A stretch of DNA of 64,000 nucleotides from Lentzea tibetensis (lineage in GTDB: Bacteria > Actinomycetota > Actinomycetes > Mycobacteriales > Pseudonocardiaceae): NCBI RefSeq assembly GCF_007845675.1, contig NZ_VOBR01000011.1, positions 1 through 64,000 of the forward strand, given 5' to 3'. Position 1 is the first letter of the stretch; every line of letters begins with the position of its first letter. The translations under genes and the position numbers were made by a program. Under the pieces are notes generated by a model that saw nothing but the letters and a program-made list of their open reading frames with translations, was not told where the DNA came from and did not search any database. This document shows positions 8,700-19,000 of the stretch, piece after piece.

Positions 8700-11105
8700 A
8701 TGCGGCATCGGTTCATCTGGGTTCTTGTCGTGGTGGCTTCGCTCGTCGCGGCGGTTGGTGCTGCGCTCACCAAACTCCCGGTACCTGCTGTGATCTCGTC
8801 TGTCGTCGTTGCCGTGGGTGCGATCGTCGCCGGTGTATCCACCACGCGGGCCGCCGCGGTGTTGAAGTCCCGCGATGATCGCCAGGACACCCATCGGGCT
8901 GTGTTGAGGTTCGACCACCGCGGCCGCCTGCCGTTGGTGCGTGACCTGGGCGACCCCGTGCAGCTCGGCGTCCACCCGGCCGCACTCGTCGAGTCTCTCG
9001 AACGCGTGCCGACCTTCGTGCGGCGTGACGTGATGGACGAGTTGACCTCGCTGATCACTCGTGACGGCTTCGTGCTTCTCGTCGGGGAGTCCACGGCGGG
9101 GAAGTCACGTGCCGCCTACGAATGTGTGCGCTCGTTGTTCCCCGACCACCGGCTGGTTGAGCCGTGTGTACGCGCCGGTGCCAGTGCCGCGGTCGAGACG
9201 ATGCTCTCCACATCCCGTGCGGTGTTGTGGCTGGACGACATCGAGCGCTTCCTCGGGGAAGACGGGTTCACCGGGGCTGGAATATCGAGTGTGCTGGGTG
9301 CGGGGCACAGCATCGTGGCGACCATGCGATCGGAGGAGTACTCGTACTTCTGCGGTGGCGCGACGACCGCGGCTGACGCGACTCGCAGCTGGGAGACCAT
9401 TCGCCAGGGCTGGGAGGTGCTGAGGCTCGCCACCCGCATCGACCTGCCGCGATCGTGGAGCACAGAAGAGGTTCGGCGTGCCGAGGAGCTGAAGTCGCGC
9501 GACTCACGAGTAGAGGAAGCACTCGAGCACGTTGATCAGTTCGGTGTCGCGGAGTACCTCGCCGCCGGGCCCCAGCTTCTTGCTGCCTGGCGGGACGCGT
9601 GGGCACCCGGCGCTCATCCCCGCGCAGCCGCGCTGGTTCTTGCCAGTGTCGACGCTCGACGGGCGGGGATGCATCGACCTCTGCCGCTGGATGTGTTGGT
9701 GGCTGCCCACGAGTCCTATCTTCAGCGGCGTGGTGGTCTGCGCTTGCGTCCGGAGTCGATCGATGAAGCTGTTGCGTGGGCCACCTCGCCGCTTCGGGCC
9801 ACCAGCAGTCTTCTGCTACCGGACGACAACGGCGGATACCTGGCCTTCGACTACCTGATCGACGCCGTGGAGCGAAAGACGATTCCGGCGGACGCCTTCG
9901 AGGCGTTCATCGCCGGGGCACGTGTCGACGAGCTCGAGGACATCGGGCGGCTGGCTTGGACCTGGGGCAGGCTCGACCAAGCGGAGCTGGCGTTCGAGCG
10001 CGCGTCGGAGTCTCATCCGGGCACGCGTTTCGACCGTGGATACGTGATCCGTGAACGAGACGGTCAGGTCGCGCACCTCGAGTTCCTGCATCGAACAGCC
10101 GACGAGCTCGAGGCGAGGCTGGGGCGCGATCATGAGGAAACGATCGAGGCGAGGTTCGGCGTCGCCTGGGAGTGCGGCGAGGGCATCAACGTCCGCAAGT
10201 CCCTGCGGGCGCTCCAAGCGTTGTACGGAGAAGCTGCTCCTGTCCTGGGTAGGCGACACCGAACCATGTTGCTCATCCAGAGAGGAATCGCTCACTGGCT
10301 CGGTCAAGCGGGTGAGTCGCGTGAGGCCGCACGAATGTATCTGCAGCTGATCGAGGATTGCCTTGACAACCTGGACGTCAACGACTGGCTCACTTACTCC
10401 ATGATGTTTGGATATGTGGACGCTGTGGCCGTGTGCACAACACCTGCACGAGCCGTTGAGCTGCTGGATGAGGTCGAAGGTTGGCTCGTCGAGAGACGAG
10501 CTCCCGCTGACACCCGCCTCACGTTGAGATACACGCGAGCTCGACAACTCGAAGGCGCGAGGGAGTATGACCGGGCCATCGCCGAGTACGAGGACCTCGT
10601 GTCCTATCAGCGACGGACTGCAGGGCGGTTCAGCTCTCACGCGGTGAGCGTTGAGCTCAGCTTGGCTGACTGCATTGGCGAGTCCGGCCAATTCGAACGT
10701 GCGCTGAGGCGCTACAACGATCTGCTTGATGAGTACCAACAGGCAGGTGATCCACAGGACCTGTACGTGTTCATACTCCGACGAGCGATTGCACATTGGA
10801 CTGGGCGGTGTGGCAACGAGCGCGAAGCCGTTCGGCTGCTGATGGAGTTGCGTGAGGAGAGAAACCAGCAGTACGCGCTCGGGATGGACTGCCGGCGACG
10901 GTACTGGGAGGCAACTGCTCTCATGCGGGCAGGTTGTCTGGATGAGGCTCAGGTGAAGTTGCGTGAGCTCGCTGAAGACTGCTTGATCGTCTTCGGGAGT
11001 CGCTACGTCGATGACATCGGGGTCAAGCGTGCCTTGGAGGAGTGTCGGAGACTGCGTGCAGGATCGACTTCAGCTGGAACGGCGTCAGGCCGGGGTGCTT
11101 GCTGA
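8700..11105 (+). CDS. Membrane-anchored P-loop NTPase with TPR repeats
   Basis: This is about 801 residues. The N-terminus has two hydrophobic segments within the first 55 residues (FIWVLVVVASLVAAVGAAL and PAVISSVVVAVGAIVAG), placing the rest in the cytoplasm. A P-loop follows with Walker A GESTAGKS and Walker B AVLWLDDIERFL. The second half is a long helical repeat region with TPR-like units, for example YTRARQLEGAREYDRAIAEY. GGAGGGG just before ATG 8700 fixes the start. Base composition and codon use look less GC-biased than in the flanking genes, with AT-richer stretches near 10390-10430, suggesting transfer. Its last 83 bp overlap the convergent subtilase gene. Similar NTPase-TPR architectures occur in STAND-type signalling and defence proteins, but no effector domain is visible, so function is not assigned. 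Confidence 0.8.
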   Translation: MRHRFIWVLVVVASLVAAVGAALTKLPVPAVISSVVVAVGAIVAGVSTTRAAAVLKSRDDRQDTHRAVLRFDHRGRLPLVRDLGDPVQLGVHPAALVESLERVPTFVRRDVMDELTSLITRDGFVLLVGESTAGKSRAAYECVRSLFPDHRLVEPCVRAGASAAVETMLSTSRAVLWLDDIERFLGEDGFTGAGISSVLGAGHSIVATMRSEEYSYFCGGATTAADATRSWETIRQGWEVLRLATRIDLPRSWSTEEVRRAEELKSRDSRVEEALEHVDQFGVAEYLAAGPQLLAAWRDAWAPGAHPRAAALVLASVDARRAGMHRPLPLDVLVAAHESYLQRRGGLRLRPESIDEAVAWATSPLRATSSLLLPDDNGGYLAFDYLIDAVERKTIPADAFEAFIAGARVDELEDIGRLAWTWGRLDQAELAFERASESHPGTRFDRGYVIRERDGQVAHLEFLHRTADELEARLGRDHEETIEARFGVAWECGEGINVRKSLRALQALYGEAAPVLGRRHRTMLLIQRGIAHWLGQAGESREAARMYLQLIEDCLDNLDVNDWLTYSMMFGYVDAVAVCTTPARAVELLDEVEGWLVERRAPADTRLTLRYTRARQLEGAREYDRAIAEYEDLVSYQRRTAGRFSSHAVSVELSLADCIGESGQFERALRRYNDLLDEYQQAGDPQDLYVFILRRAIAHWTGRCGNEREAVRLLMELREERNQQYALGMDCRRRYWEATALMRAGCLDEAQVKLRELAEDCLIVFGSRYVDDIGVKRALEECRRLRAGSTSAGTASGRGAC

Positions 11106-11805
11106 GGATCCGCGCCACCAGCCCCGAGATGTGCGCGGCGGCGAAGCTGTTGCCGGTGGCCGTCACGGTTCCTCCACCGGGCCAGGGCACGCGCACACCG
11201 ATCCCCGGTGCGCCGAACTCGACCGGCGGCGAAGGGTTGTACCGCACGAGGAACGGGTCGTCACCCGGACAGGCGGCGACCGAGATGACCGACGAGAACT
11301 CGGCCGGATAGCTGACCGCCGGCACGTTGTTGACCGCCGCGACCAGCACGGTGTTGCCGAAGTAGGCCCGGTCGGCCAGCTCGTGCAACGCGGCGGCGTA
11401 CTCGCGCCGTTTGGTGCTCAGGCTGAGGTTGATCACGTGCACGCCCTGGTCGAGCGCCCAGCGCAACCCGGTCAGCAGTGCGTTTCCCGTGCCGCTCAAC
11501 GAGGTGCCGAGCACGCGGACGCTGTAGATCTCCGCGTCCGGCGCGGTGCGGCGGATGATGCCCGCGCACGCGGTGCCGTGCCCGAACGCGTCGTCGTGCG
11601 GGCCCTCGACCAGCTCCCTGCCGTCGACCAGTACCGCGCCCGCCACCGGGCCGACGGCCGGGTGCGTCGCGTCGACGCCGCTGTCGATCACCGCGACCTT
11701 CACGTCCGCGCCGGTTGCGTCGCCCCACGCCCAGTCACGGGTGACCGGGAGCGTGACCTCGCGCGAGGTCTCCTTGTCGAACTGCCACGACCACGCCGGC
11801 CTCAT
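11023..11805 (-). CDS. Compact S8 subtilisin-like serine protease
   Basis: This is a 260-residue subtilase. The triad is Asp41 in VAVIDSGVDATHP, His76 in DDAFGHGTACAG and Ser220 in TATGNSFAAAH; Asn in LVAAVNNVPAV would form the oxyanion hole. The serine motif is GNSFAAAH instead of GTSMAAP. It has no signal peptide, no propeptide and no C-terminal domain, so it is probably cytoplasmic. Its ATG overlaps the stop of the GAF gene (ATGA), making it the last gene of a cyclase-GAF-protease operon. The 3' end overlaps the convergent NTPase gene by 83 bp. Linkage to a nucleotide cyclase and a GAF sensor suggests regulated intracellular proteolysis. Confidence 0.85.
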   Translation of the reverse strand: MRPAWSWQFDKETSREVTLPVTRDWAWGDATGADVKVAVIDSGVDATHPAVGPVAGAVLVDGRELVEGPHDDAFGHGTACAGIIRRTAPDAEIYSVRVLGTSLSGTGNALLTGLRWALDQGVHVINLSLSTKRREYAAALHELADRAYFGNTVLVAAVNNVPAVSYPAEFSSVISVAACPGDDPFLVRYNPSPPVEFGAPGIGVRVPWPGGGTVTATGNSFAAAHISGLVARILSKHPGLTPFQLKSILHAVSDTPPRHA

Positions 11806-12338
11806 CCCACGTAGTCCAGGAACGCGCGCACCAGCAGTCTTTCCCGGTCGCCGAGTCTGCTCAGCCGCTTGGCCAGCTCGGCGGCCTCCGTGTCGCCGGT
11901 CAGCGCGCCGAAGGCGCGGGCGAGCGTGATCGACAGCGCGGCCTGGCGCGCGAGCAGGGACAGGACGTCCAGTTCGACCTCGCCCGCCGGGTCGAGGAGT
12001 TCCAGCACGCCGACGACCTCGTCATCGGTGTCCAGCGGCACGGCGACGATGCCGCGCGGCACGTAACCGAGCGACTCGGCGAGGTCGCGGGCGAAGCGCG
12101 GGTCTTCGCGCACGTCGTCCAGCGCGATCGCCTGACCCGAGCTGACCGCGTAGCCCGCGATGCCGCTGCCGATCGGGAGCCGGACGCCGATCAGGGCGTG
12201 TCCCTGCGGGCCCGTCGCGGAGCGGAACACGAGCTCGCCGCCCTCGACGAGCGCGACCGAACCGGCCCGCGCGCTGGTGACGTGCTGCGCGGTGGCCACC
12301 ACGGAGTCGAGCAGTCGCCGCAGGTCATCCATCGCCAT
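11802..12338 (-). CDS. Single GAF-domain protein
   Basis: This is a 178-residue protein that is essentially one GAF domain, running from the first helix (MAMDDLRRLLDSVVATAQHV) through LPIGSGIAGYAVSSGQ and AVPLDTDDEVVGVLELLDP. A short helical tail is LGDRERLLVRAFLDYVG. GAF domains bind small ligands, cyclic nucleotides or redox cofactors; no heme or iron-sulfur ligand pattern stands out. It overlaps the cyclase gene by 14 bp and the protease gene by 4 bp, implying tight co-expression. A role as ligand or cyclic-nucleotide sensor linking cyclase and protease is an inference. Confidence 0.82.
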   Translation of the reverse strand: MAMDDLRRLLDSVVATAQHVTSARAGSVALVEGGELVFRSATGPQGHALIGVRLPIGSGIAGYAVSSGQAIALDDVREDPRFARDLAESLGYVPRGIVAVPLDTDDEVVGVLELLDPAGEVELDVLSLLARQAALSITLARAFGALTGDTEAAELAKRLSRLGDRERLLVRAFLDYVG

Positions 12339-14313
12339 CTCCCCGGAGTAGGAACGCTTCGACGGGCTCTGCCTTGCCCTTCACCGTGATCGGGGGCAGC
12401 GGCGTCACGGGTGCGTCCGGCAGCTGGGCGCGGGTGCTCGCGCTGATCACCACGCCGCCCGTGGGTGCCGCGCCTTCGAGGCGTGCCGCGAGGTTCACGG
12501 TGTCACCGATCGCGGTGAAGTGCCGCATGGACTCGCTGCCGATGTTGCCGACCAGCGCGGGCCCGGTGTTGATGCCGACCCGGAACAGCGGCCAGCCGGG
12601 CTTCGCGATGCGCGACGAGGCTGCCTGCAGGTCCAACGCCGCTCGTGCGGCGCGTGCCGCGTGGTCCGGTTGCGGCACGGGGGCGTTGAACAGCGCGATC
12701 ACCGCGTCGCCGACGAACTGCGTGATGGTGCCGCCGTGGTGCAGCACGCGCGGGACGATCTCGCCGTAGTAGGTGTTGAGCATGCGCACGACCTCGGCCG
12801 GCGCGGTGCTCTCCGAGTACGTCGTGAACCCGGCCAGGTCTGCGATCAGCACGGTGACCTCGGCCGTCGCGCCGCCGAGCGCGGTCTGCGCGGGGTCGGC
12901 GATCAGCGCCTGCGCGACGTCGGGGGAGAGGTAGCTGCGGAACAGGCCGTCGAGGTGCTGGTAGAGCCGCGCGTTCTCCAACGCGGTGGAGACCTGGCTC
13001 GCGAGCGACCGCAGCACCGGGTCTCCGCGTTTCGCGCCCCAGATCTCCAGCACGCCCACGGCCCGGTTCCGCACCGTCAGCGGCAGCACGACCCGGTCGG
13101 CGTTCGCGGCCGGTTCGCTCGTGCCGATCACCTCCGCGGTCAGCTCGTCGTCGTGGTCGAGCTTCCCCGCGCGGACGAGCTGCAGGCGGACCTGGCCGAA
13201 CGCGTCCTGCGCGAGCGTCGTGACCGCGTCGAGCAGCCTGCCCTCCGGCATGCTGACGCGGGACAGCAGACCGACCTCGACGAGCGCTTCGAGCTTCTGC
13301 GCCTGGTCGCGTTCCCTGGCGACGGCCGCCGCGCCCTGCTCGAGCACCTCGGCCTGGCGTTCGGTCAGGCCGAAGTCGGCGGCGAGCCTGGCCGTGACGC
13401 GGCCCAGCTTCGCCTCGTCCGGTGAGTCCATCATGGACTCGACGAGCGCTTCGATCGCGGCGGCGTGCTCGCGGCGCACCTCGTCGAGCGTCTGCTCCAG
13501 CGCCACGCTGTTGAACAGCCCTGAGCTCGTGCCTTCGCGCTGGTAGTGGCCGTGCGCGCTGTAGGCGACGAACCCGAACGCCAGCAGCATCAGCAGGTGC
13601 CACTCCCACCACGACGCGGCCCAGTTGCGGGCGTACACCATCGCTACCAGTGCTTCGGCGAGCAACACGTACGCCGTGATGACGCTGAGCAGGATCGCGG
13701 CCGGCCTGCGGCGGTGGACGCGGTAGTAGCCCGCCGCGGCGACCACGTAGAGGAGCGCGCCGACGGCGGCGACGGGCACGAGCGGGCCGTGCGCCTCACC
13801 TTCCGTGCCGTACACGCGGGCGAAGCTCAGCGCGCCGCCCGCCAGCAGGATCAGCACGAGACCGATGCGCGCGGGCAGCTGCCAGCGCACGACGTGCCGC
13901 GCACCGCCCGCGCCGAACTCGACGGCCGACAGCACGGCCACGACGCTCGCCAGGAACAACCCGATCGGAGCAGCCATCGAGAAGCCCGGATTCGGGTGGT
14001 GCACCAGCACGGTCGGCGTCGCGAGCGCGTGCAGAGCCAGGAACCCGGACGCCGTCATGAAGGCCAGCGACACGAGGAACAGGCGTGCGTCCTGACGTGC
14101 GCGCGCCTGCTCGTTGACCCGCGCGGCGAGCGCCAGGCTGACCGCCGCCACGCCCGCGACCAGCCAGAAGTGCGCCGGGTGGTCCTCCCAGTGGACGTCG
14201 AACACCGGCTGCGCGCCGAGCAGCCAGAGCCCCAGCAGTGGCAGCGCCATGTGCAGCAGCCACACCACGGCGGGGACGGTCGTGCGCGCTCGGGTGCTCA
14301 GGTTCGCCTCCAT
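12325..14313 (-). CDS. Membrane class III adenylate/guanylate cyclase with GAF domain
   Basis: This is about 662 residues. The N-terminal 270 residues contain roughly eight hydrophobic segments, for example TVPAVVWLLHMALPLLGLWL and RIGLVLILLAGGALSFARV. A linker helix with GLTERQAEVLEQGAAAVARE leads to a GAF domain ending in GVLEIWGAKRGDPVL. The C-terminus is a class III cyclase domain with metal-binding aspartates in VLIADLAGFTTYSE and QFVGDAVIALFN, and the helix GDTVNLAARLEGA. The frame continues upstream into the PKS promoter, but ATG 14313 (MEANLSTRART) gives a sensible membrane start. It is divergent from pfaD, so the 118-bp gap carries both promoters. Confidence 0.88.
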   Translation of the reverse strand: MEANLSTRARTTVPAVVWLLHMALPLLGLWLLGAQPVFDVHWEDHPAHFWLVAGVAAVSLALAARVNEQARARQDARLFLVSLAFMTASGFLALHALATPTVLVHHPNPGFSMAAPIGLFLASVVAVLSAVEFGAGGARHVVRWQLPARIGLVLILLAGGALSFARVYGTEGEAHGPLVPVAAVGALLYVVAAAGYYRVHRRRPAAILLSVITAYVLLAEALVAMVYARNWAASWWEWHLLMLLAFGFVAYSAHGHYQREGTSSGLFNSVALEQTLDEVRREHAAAIEALVESMMDSPDEAKLGRVTARLAADFGLTERQAEVLEQGAAAVARERDQAQKLEALVEVGLLSRVSMPEGRLLDAVTTLAQDAFGQVRLQLVRAGKLDHDDELTAEVIGTSEPAANADRVVLPLTVRNRAVGVLEIWGAKRGDPVLRSLASQVSTALENARLYQHLDGLFRSYLSPDVAQALIADPAQTALGGATAEVTVLIADLAGFTTYSESTAPAEVVRMLNTYYGEIVPRVLHHGGTITQFVGDAVIALFNAPVPQPDHAARAARAALDLQAASSRIAKPGWPLFRVGINTGPALVGNIGSESMRHFTAIGDTVNLAARLEGAAPTGGVVISASTRAQLPDAPVTPLPPITVKGKAEPVEAFLLRGDGDG

Positions 14314-14384
14314 GGAGATCAGCGAAGTGAGACGACAGTAGAAGAAATCTCGATTCGCGGCCGACCCTGCACACGGATCGAGAC

Positions 14385-14403
14385 GTAACAGGGGGTGCGT
14401 TAC
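14385..14403. promoter_or_regulatory. Inverted repeat upstream of pfaD
   Basis: GTAAC at 14385-14389 and GTTAC at 14399-14403 form a 5-bp inverted repeat with a 9-base GC-rich spacer. It lies 28 bp before the pfaD start and 72 bp from the divergent cyclase start. The position suits an operator at the lipid-cluster promoter, but the arms are short and no regulator is assigned. Confidence 0.35.
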
Positions 14404-14431
14404 ATCATTTCCATCATTCAAAGGGGACACC

Positions 14432-16075
14432 GTGTCGGCGGACCACGGCTCGACCACTGCGCAGGTGATTGATTTTCGGCGGTCGCACGCGCCCGTCGCC
14501 ACCTGGGTTCCAGGCGCGCGGCAGCCCGCGTTCGACCCGCAGGGCATCGCGGAGATCGCGGCGGAGATCCGCGAGCCGGTGCACGTGCTGGCCGGCCACG
14601 GGCACAGCAACGGCGTCGGCATCGCGCTCGGCGGCGACGCGCTGGCCTCCGACTCGGGCTACCGGCTGCTCGGCACGCTGCCCCCGCTGTACCCGGAGTG
14701 GCTGGGCGACCGGTCGTTCTGCGAGGCGCACGGCGTGCGGTTCCCCTACATCGCGGGCGAGATGGCGAACGGCATCGCCACCACGACCATGGTCATCGAG
14801 ATGGCGCGGGCCGAGATGCTCGGGTTCTTCGGCGCCGGTGGGCTCGCGCCCGCTCGGGTCGAGGAAGCGGTGGAGGAGCTGGTCCGCGAGCTGGGGTCGC
14901 TGCCGAACTGGGGCGTCAACCTGATCCACTCGCCGAACGAGCCGTCGGTCGAGGAGCGGGTCGCCGAGCTGCTGATCACGCGCGGCGTGCCGATCGTGTC
15001 CGCGTCGGCGTTCATGGCGCTCACCCCGGCCGTCGTCCGCTGCGCGGTGGCCGGGCTGCGGCTCGTCGACGGCGTCGTGACGCGCCGGACCCGCGTGTTC
15101 GCCAAGGTGTCGCGGCCCGAGGTGGCCGCGCAGTTCATGTCGCCCGCGCCGGACGAGATCCTGCGCGTCCTGCTGGACCGCGGGCAGATCACCGCCGAGG
15201 AGGCCGCGCTCGCCGCGCGCGTGCCGGTCGCCGAGGACATCACCGTCGAGTCCGACAGCGGCGGGCACACCGACAACCGGCCACTGGTGTCGCTCCTGCC
15301 CGCGATACTCGGGCTGCGCGACAGCGTGGTCGCGTCGCACGGCTGCCCGATCCGCGTCGGCGCGGCGGGCGGGCTGGGCACACCGGCGAGTGTCGCCGGT
15401 GCGTTCGCCCTCGGAGCGGCGTACGTGGTCACCGGTTCGGTGAACCAGGCGTGCGTCGAGGCCGGCATCTCTCCAGAAGCGCGGGAGATGCTGGCTTCCG
15501 CCGACATCGCCGACGTGATCATGGCGCCCGCCGCCGACATGTTCGAGCAGGGCGTGAAGCTGCAGGTGCTGCGGCGCGGCACGATGTTCGCCGCGCGCGC
15601 CGGGCAGCTCTACGAGGCCTACCGGACGTACCCGTCGCTGGAGTCGTTGCCCGACCCGGTGCGGCAGCGGCTGGAGCGCGACGTCCTGCGCGCGCCGATC
15701 TCCGAGATCTGGGAGGGGACGGCGGCGTTCTGGCGGCAGCGCGACCCCGCGGAGCTGGACCGCGCCATGGCGGATCCCAAGCACCGCATGGCGCTGCTGT
15801 TCCGCTGGTACCTCGGCAAGGCCTCGCGCTGGGCCATCGACGGTGACGCGTCGCGGCGCGTCGACTTCCAGATCTGGTGCGGTCCCGCGATGGGTGCGTT
15901 CAACCGGTGGACCGCCGACAGCTTCCTCGCATCGCCGTCCGCGCGGACGGTCGTGCAGGTCGCGCTGAACCTGCTCGAAGGGGCCGCGGTGATCACTCGT
16001 GCCCACCAGCTGCGCACGTACGGCGTGCCGGTGCCCGCTCAGTCCTTCGCCTTCGCCCCTCGAAACCTGATCTGA
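14432..16075 (+). CDS. pfaD: PfaD-like PUFA-synthase enoyl reductase
   Basis: This is a 547-residue flavin enoyl reductase of the PfaD/2-nitropropane dioxygenase fold, a trans-acting ER of PUFA synthases. Visible markers are RFPYIAGEMANGIATTTMVI near the N-terminus, GFFGAGGLAP, NWGVNLIHSPNEPSVEERVA, DSGGHTDNRPLVSLLPAI and the flavin-phosphate segment RVGAAGGLGTPASVAGAFAL. The length matches PfaD proteins (about 540). The start is a GTG with AAGGGGA upstream. The stop at 16075 lies inside the GAGGAG ribosome site of the next gene, 13 bp before its ATG, so these are one operon. The order ER, then KS-AT-ACPs-KR-DH, then KS-CLF-AT-DH resembles myxobacterial PUFA loci. Confidence 0.93.
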   Translation: MSADHGSTTAQVIDFRRSHAPVATWVPGARQPAFDPQGIAEIAAEIREPVHVLAGHGHSNGVGIALGGDALASDSGYRLLGTLPPLYPEWLGDRSFCEAHGVRFPYIAGEMANGIATTTMVIEMARAEMLGFFGAGGLAPARVEEAVEELVRELGSLPNWGVNLIHSPNEPSVEERVAELLITRGVPIVSASAFMALTPAVVRCAVAGLRLVDGVVTRRTRVFAKVSRPEVAAQFMSPAPDEILRVLLDRGQITAEEAALAARVPVAEDITVESDSGGHTDNRPLVSLLPAILGLRDSVVASHGCPIRVGAAGGLGTPASVAGAFALGAAYVVTGSVNQACVEAGISPEAREMLASADIADVIMAPAADMFEQGVKLQVLRRGTMFAARAGQLYEAYRTYPSLESLPDPVRQRLERDVLRAPISEIWEGTAAFWRQRDPAELDRAMADPKHRMALLFRWYLGKASRWAIDGDASRRVDFQIWCGPAMGAFNRWTADSFLASPSARTVVQVALNLLEGAAVITRAHQLRTYGVPVPAQSFAFAPRNLI

Positions 16076-16088
16076 GGAGTTGTCGCAG

Positions 16089-19000
16089 ATGTCCAAGCGC
16101 ATCCCTGTTGCCGTCGTCGGTGTCAGCGCGCTGCTCCCCGGTTCGTCGGACGTGGACGGCTTCTGGCGTTCGGTGCTGCGCGGCGAGGACCAGATCACCG
16201 ACGTCCCGTCGTCGCACTGGCTGATCTCCGACTACTACGACGCGGACCCGTCCGCGCCCGACAAGACCTACGGCAAGCGCGGCGCGTTCCTGTCGCCGGT
16301 CGACTTCGACCCGCTGGCGTTCGGCATGCCGCCGAACCAGATCCCCGCCACCGACACCACGCAGCTGCTGTCGCTGATCGTCGCCGAGCAGGTGCTGCGC
16401 GACGCCACCGGCGGATCACTGTCCTCATTGGACCGCGACAAGGTCTCGGTGATCCTCGGGACGGCTCCGCTGGAGCTGCTGGCGACCATGGCCTCCCGGT
16501 TGCAGCGCCCGGTGTGGCTGAAGGCGTTGCGGGAGCACGGCGTCGCTGATGCCGAGGCCGTGTGCGACAGCATCGCCTCGCACTACGTGCCGTGGCAGGA
16601 GGCGTCCTTCCCCGGACTGCTGTCCAACGTCGTCGCCGGCCGGATCGCCAACAAGTTCGACCTCCACGGCACCAACTGCACCACCGACGCCGCGTGCGCC
16701 TCGTCGCTGGCCGCGCTGCAGGCCGGTGTCAACGAGCTGATGCTCGGCACGTCCGACATGGTGATCACCGGCGGTGTCGACACGCTCAACGACATCACGA
16801 TGTACATGTGCTTCTCGAAGACCCCGGCCCTGTCGCCGTCCGGTGACTGCAAGCCGTTCTCCTCCGACGCGGACGGCACCATCCTCGGTGAGGGCCTGGT
16901 CATGTTCGCGCTGAAGCGCCTCGCGGACGCCGAGCGCGACGGCGACCACGTCTACGCCGTGCTGAAGGGCGTCGGCACCTCGTCCGACGGCCGCAGCACC
17001 GCGATCTACGCCCCGCTGCCCGAGGGCCAGGCGCGTGCGCTGCGCCGCGCGTACTCCTCGGCGGGCTACGGCCCGGAGACCGTGGAACTGGTGGAGGCGC
17101 ACGGAACCGGCACGACGGCGGGCGACCTGGCGGAGTTCACCGCGCTGCGCACGGTGTTCTCGGAGAGCGGCCGCGCGGACTCCCAGTGGTGCGCGCTCGG
17201 TTCGGTGAAGTCGCAGATCGGCCACACCAAGTCCGCGGCCGGTGCCGCCGGGATGCTCAAGGCCGTGCTCTCCCTGCACCACAAGGTCCTCCCGCCGACG
17301 ATCAAGGTCGACGCCCCGTCCCCGAAGCTCGACCTCGCGTCGTCTCCGCTGTACCTGAACACCGAGGCGCGCCCGTGGATCCGCTCGTCGGCGCACCCGC
17401 GCCGCGCGTCCGTGTCGTCGTTCGGCTTCGGCGGCTCCAACTTCCACCTGACCCTGGAGGAGTACGTGCCCGGACACGGCGGCCGCACCCCGTGGCGCAC
17501 GCACAGCGCGCCGGCGGAGCTCGTGCTCCTCTCCGCCGCCACCCCGGCCGAGCTGGTGACGCGCGCCGGTCAGGTCGACCTCGCCGCGCCACTGGCCGAC
17601 ATCGCCCGCTCGTCGCAGACCTCCTTCGTGCCCACCGACGAGGCCCGGCTGGCGGTCGTCGCCAAGTCCGCCGCCGAGCTGGCGACCAAGCTCTCGCTCG
17701 CCGTCTCCGCCATCGCGTCCGGCACCACCGTTCCCGGCGTCACCTACGCCTGCGGTGACCCGGACCCCGGCCAGGTGGGTTTCCTGTTCTCCGGTCAGGG
17801 CAGCCAGTACGTCGGCATGGGTGGCGACCTGGCGATGGAGTTCCCGGCCGCGCGCGCCGTGTGGGACTCGGTCGCCGACGTCCTGCCCGTGCACCAGTAC
17901 GTGTTCCCGGTTCCGGTGTTCTCCGCGGACGAGCGTTCGGCCCAGCAGACCGCTCTGACGGCGACCGAGTGGGCGCAGCCCGCGCTGGCCGCGGCCAGCC
18001 TGGCGCAGCTCGCTCTGCTCGACTCGCTCAAGGTGTCGCCGGACGCCGTGGCGGGCCACAGCTTCGGCGAGCTGGTCGCGTTGCACACCGCGGGTTCCTT
18101 CGACAGCGCCACCCTGGTTCGCCTGGCCCGGCAGCGCGGCGAGGCGATGCAGGCGGCCGGGCGCGCCGGCTCGATGATGGCCGTGTCCGCGTCGCACGCC
18201 GACGTGCTCGCCGTCGTGTCCGATGTGGATGGTGTGTGGATCGCCAACCACAACGCGCCCTCGCAGGTGGTCGTGTCGGGGACGCCTGCAGGGATCGCGG
18301 CCGTCGAGTCGCACTTCACCGCCATGGACGTGACCTGCCGGCGGCTGGACACCTCGACCGCGTTCCACTCGCCCCTGGTCGCGTCCGCGACCACGGCGTT
18401 GGCTTCGTTCCTCGGTTCCGTTGCGGTTTCTCCGCCGCGCATCTCGGTCTACGGCAACACCGACGCTTCCGTGTACCCCGCTGACCCGGCTGCCATCCGG
18501 TCGCGCATCGCCGGGCACCTCGCCGCTCCCGTCCGGTTCGTCGACGAGATCGAGGCCATGTACGCGGCCGGTGTCCGGACGTTCGTCGAGGTCGGGGCGG
18601 GTTCCACGCTGACCGGGCTGGTCGGCAAGATCCTCGGGTCCCGGCCGTTCGTCGCGGTGTCGCTGGACCGCAAGGGGCAGCACGGGGTCACCGCGCTGTT
18701 CTCCGCTCTGGGGCAGCTGGCCGTCAACGGCGTGGCCGCCGACTTCGACGCGCTGTGGGCGCACGTCGCCCCGCCCGCCGAGCCCGTCGAGAGCAAGCCG
18801 CGCATGGTGAAGAAGCTGTCCGGCGCCAACTACGGCAAGCCCTACCCGCCCGCCGCTCCCGTCGCTGTTTCGGAGGTTGTCGTGCCTTCGGTTCGGATGC
18901 CCGACTCGCCCGTTGTCGCGCCTGCTCCGGTTGTGGCTGCTCCGGCCGCGGCCGGTCCGGACCTGGAGAAGCTGGTCCTGGACGTGGTGGCGGACAAGAC

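Noticed and set aside
11023-11805. GNSFAAAH motif as a dead protease
   Set aside because: The serine itself, the Asp and His motifs and the oxyanion Asn are all kept; only flanking residues differ.
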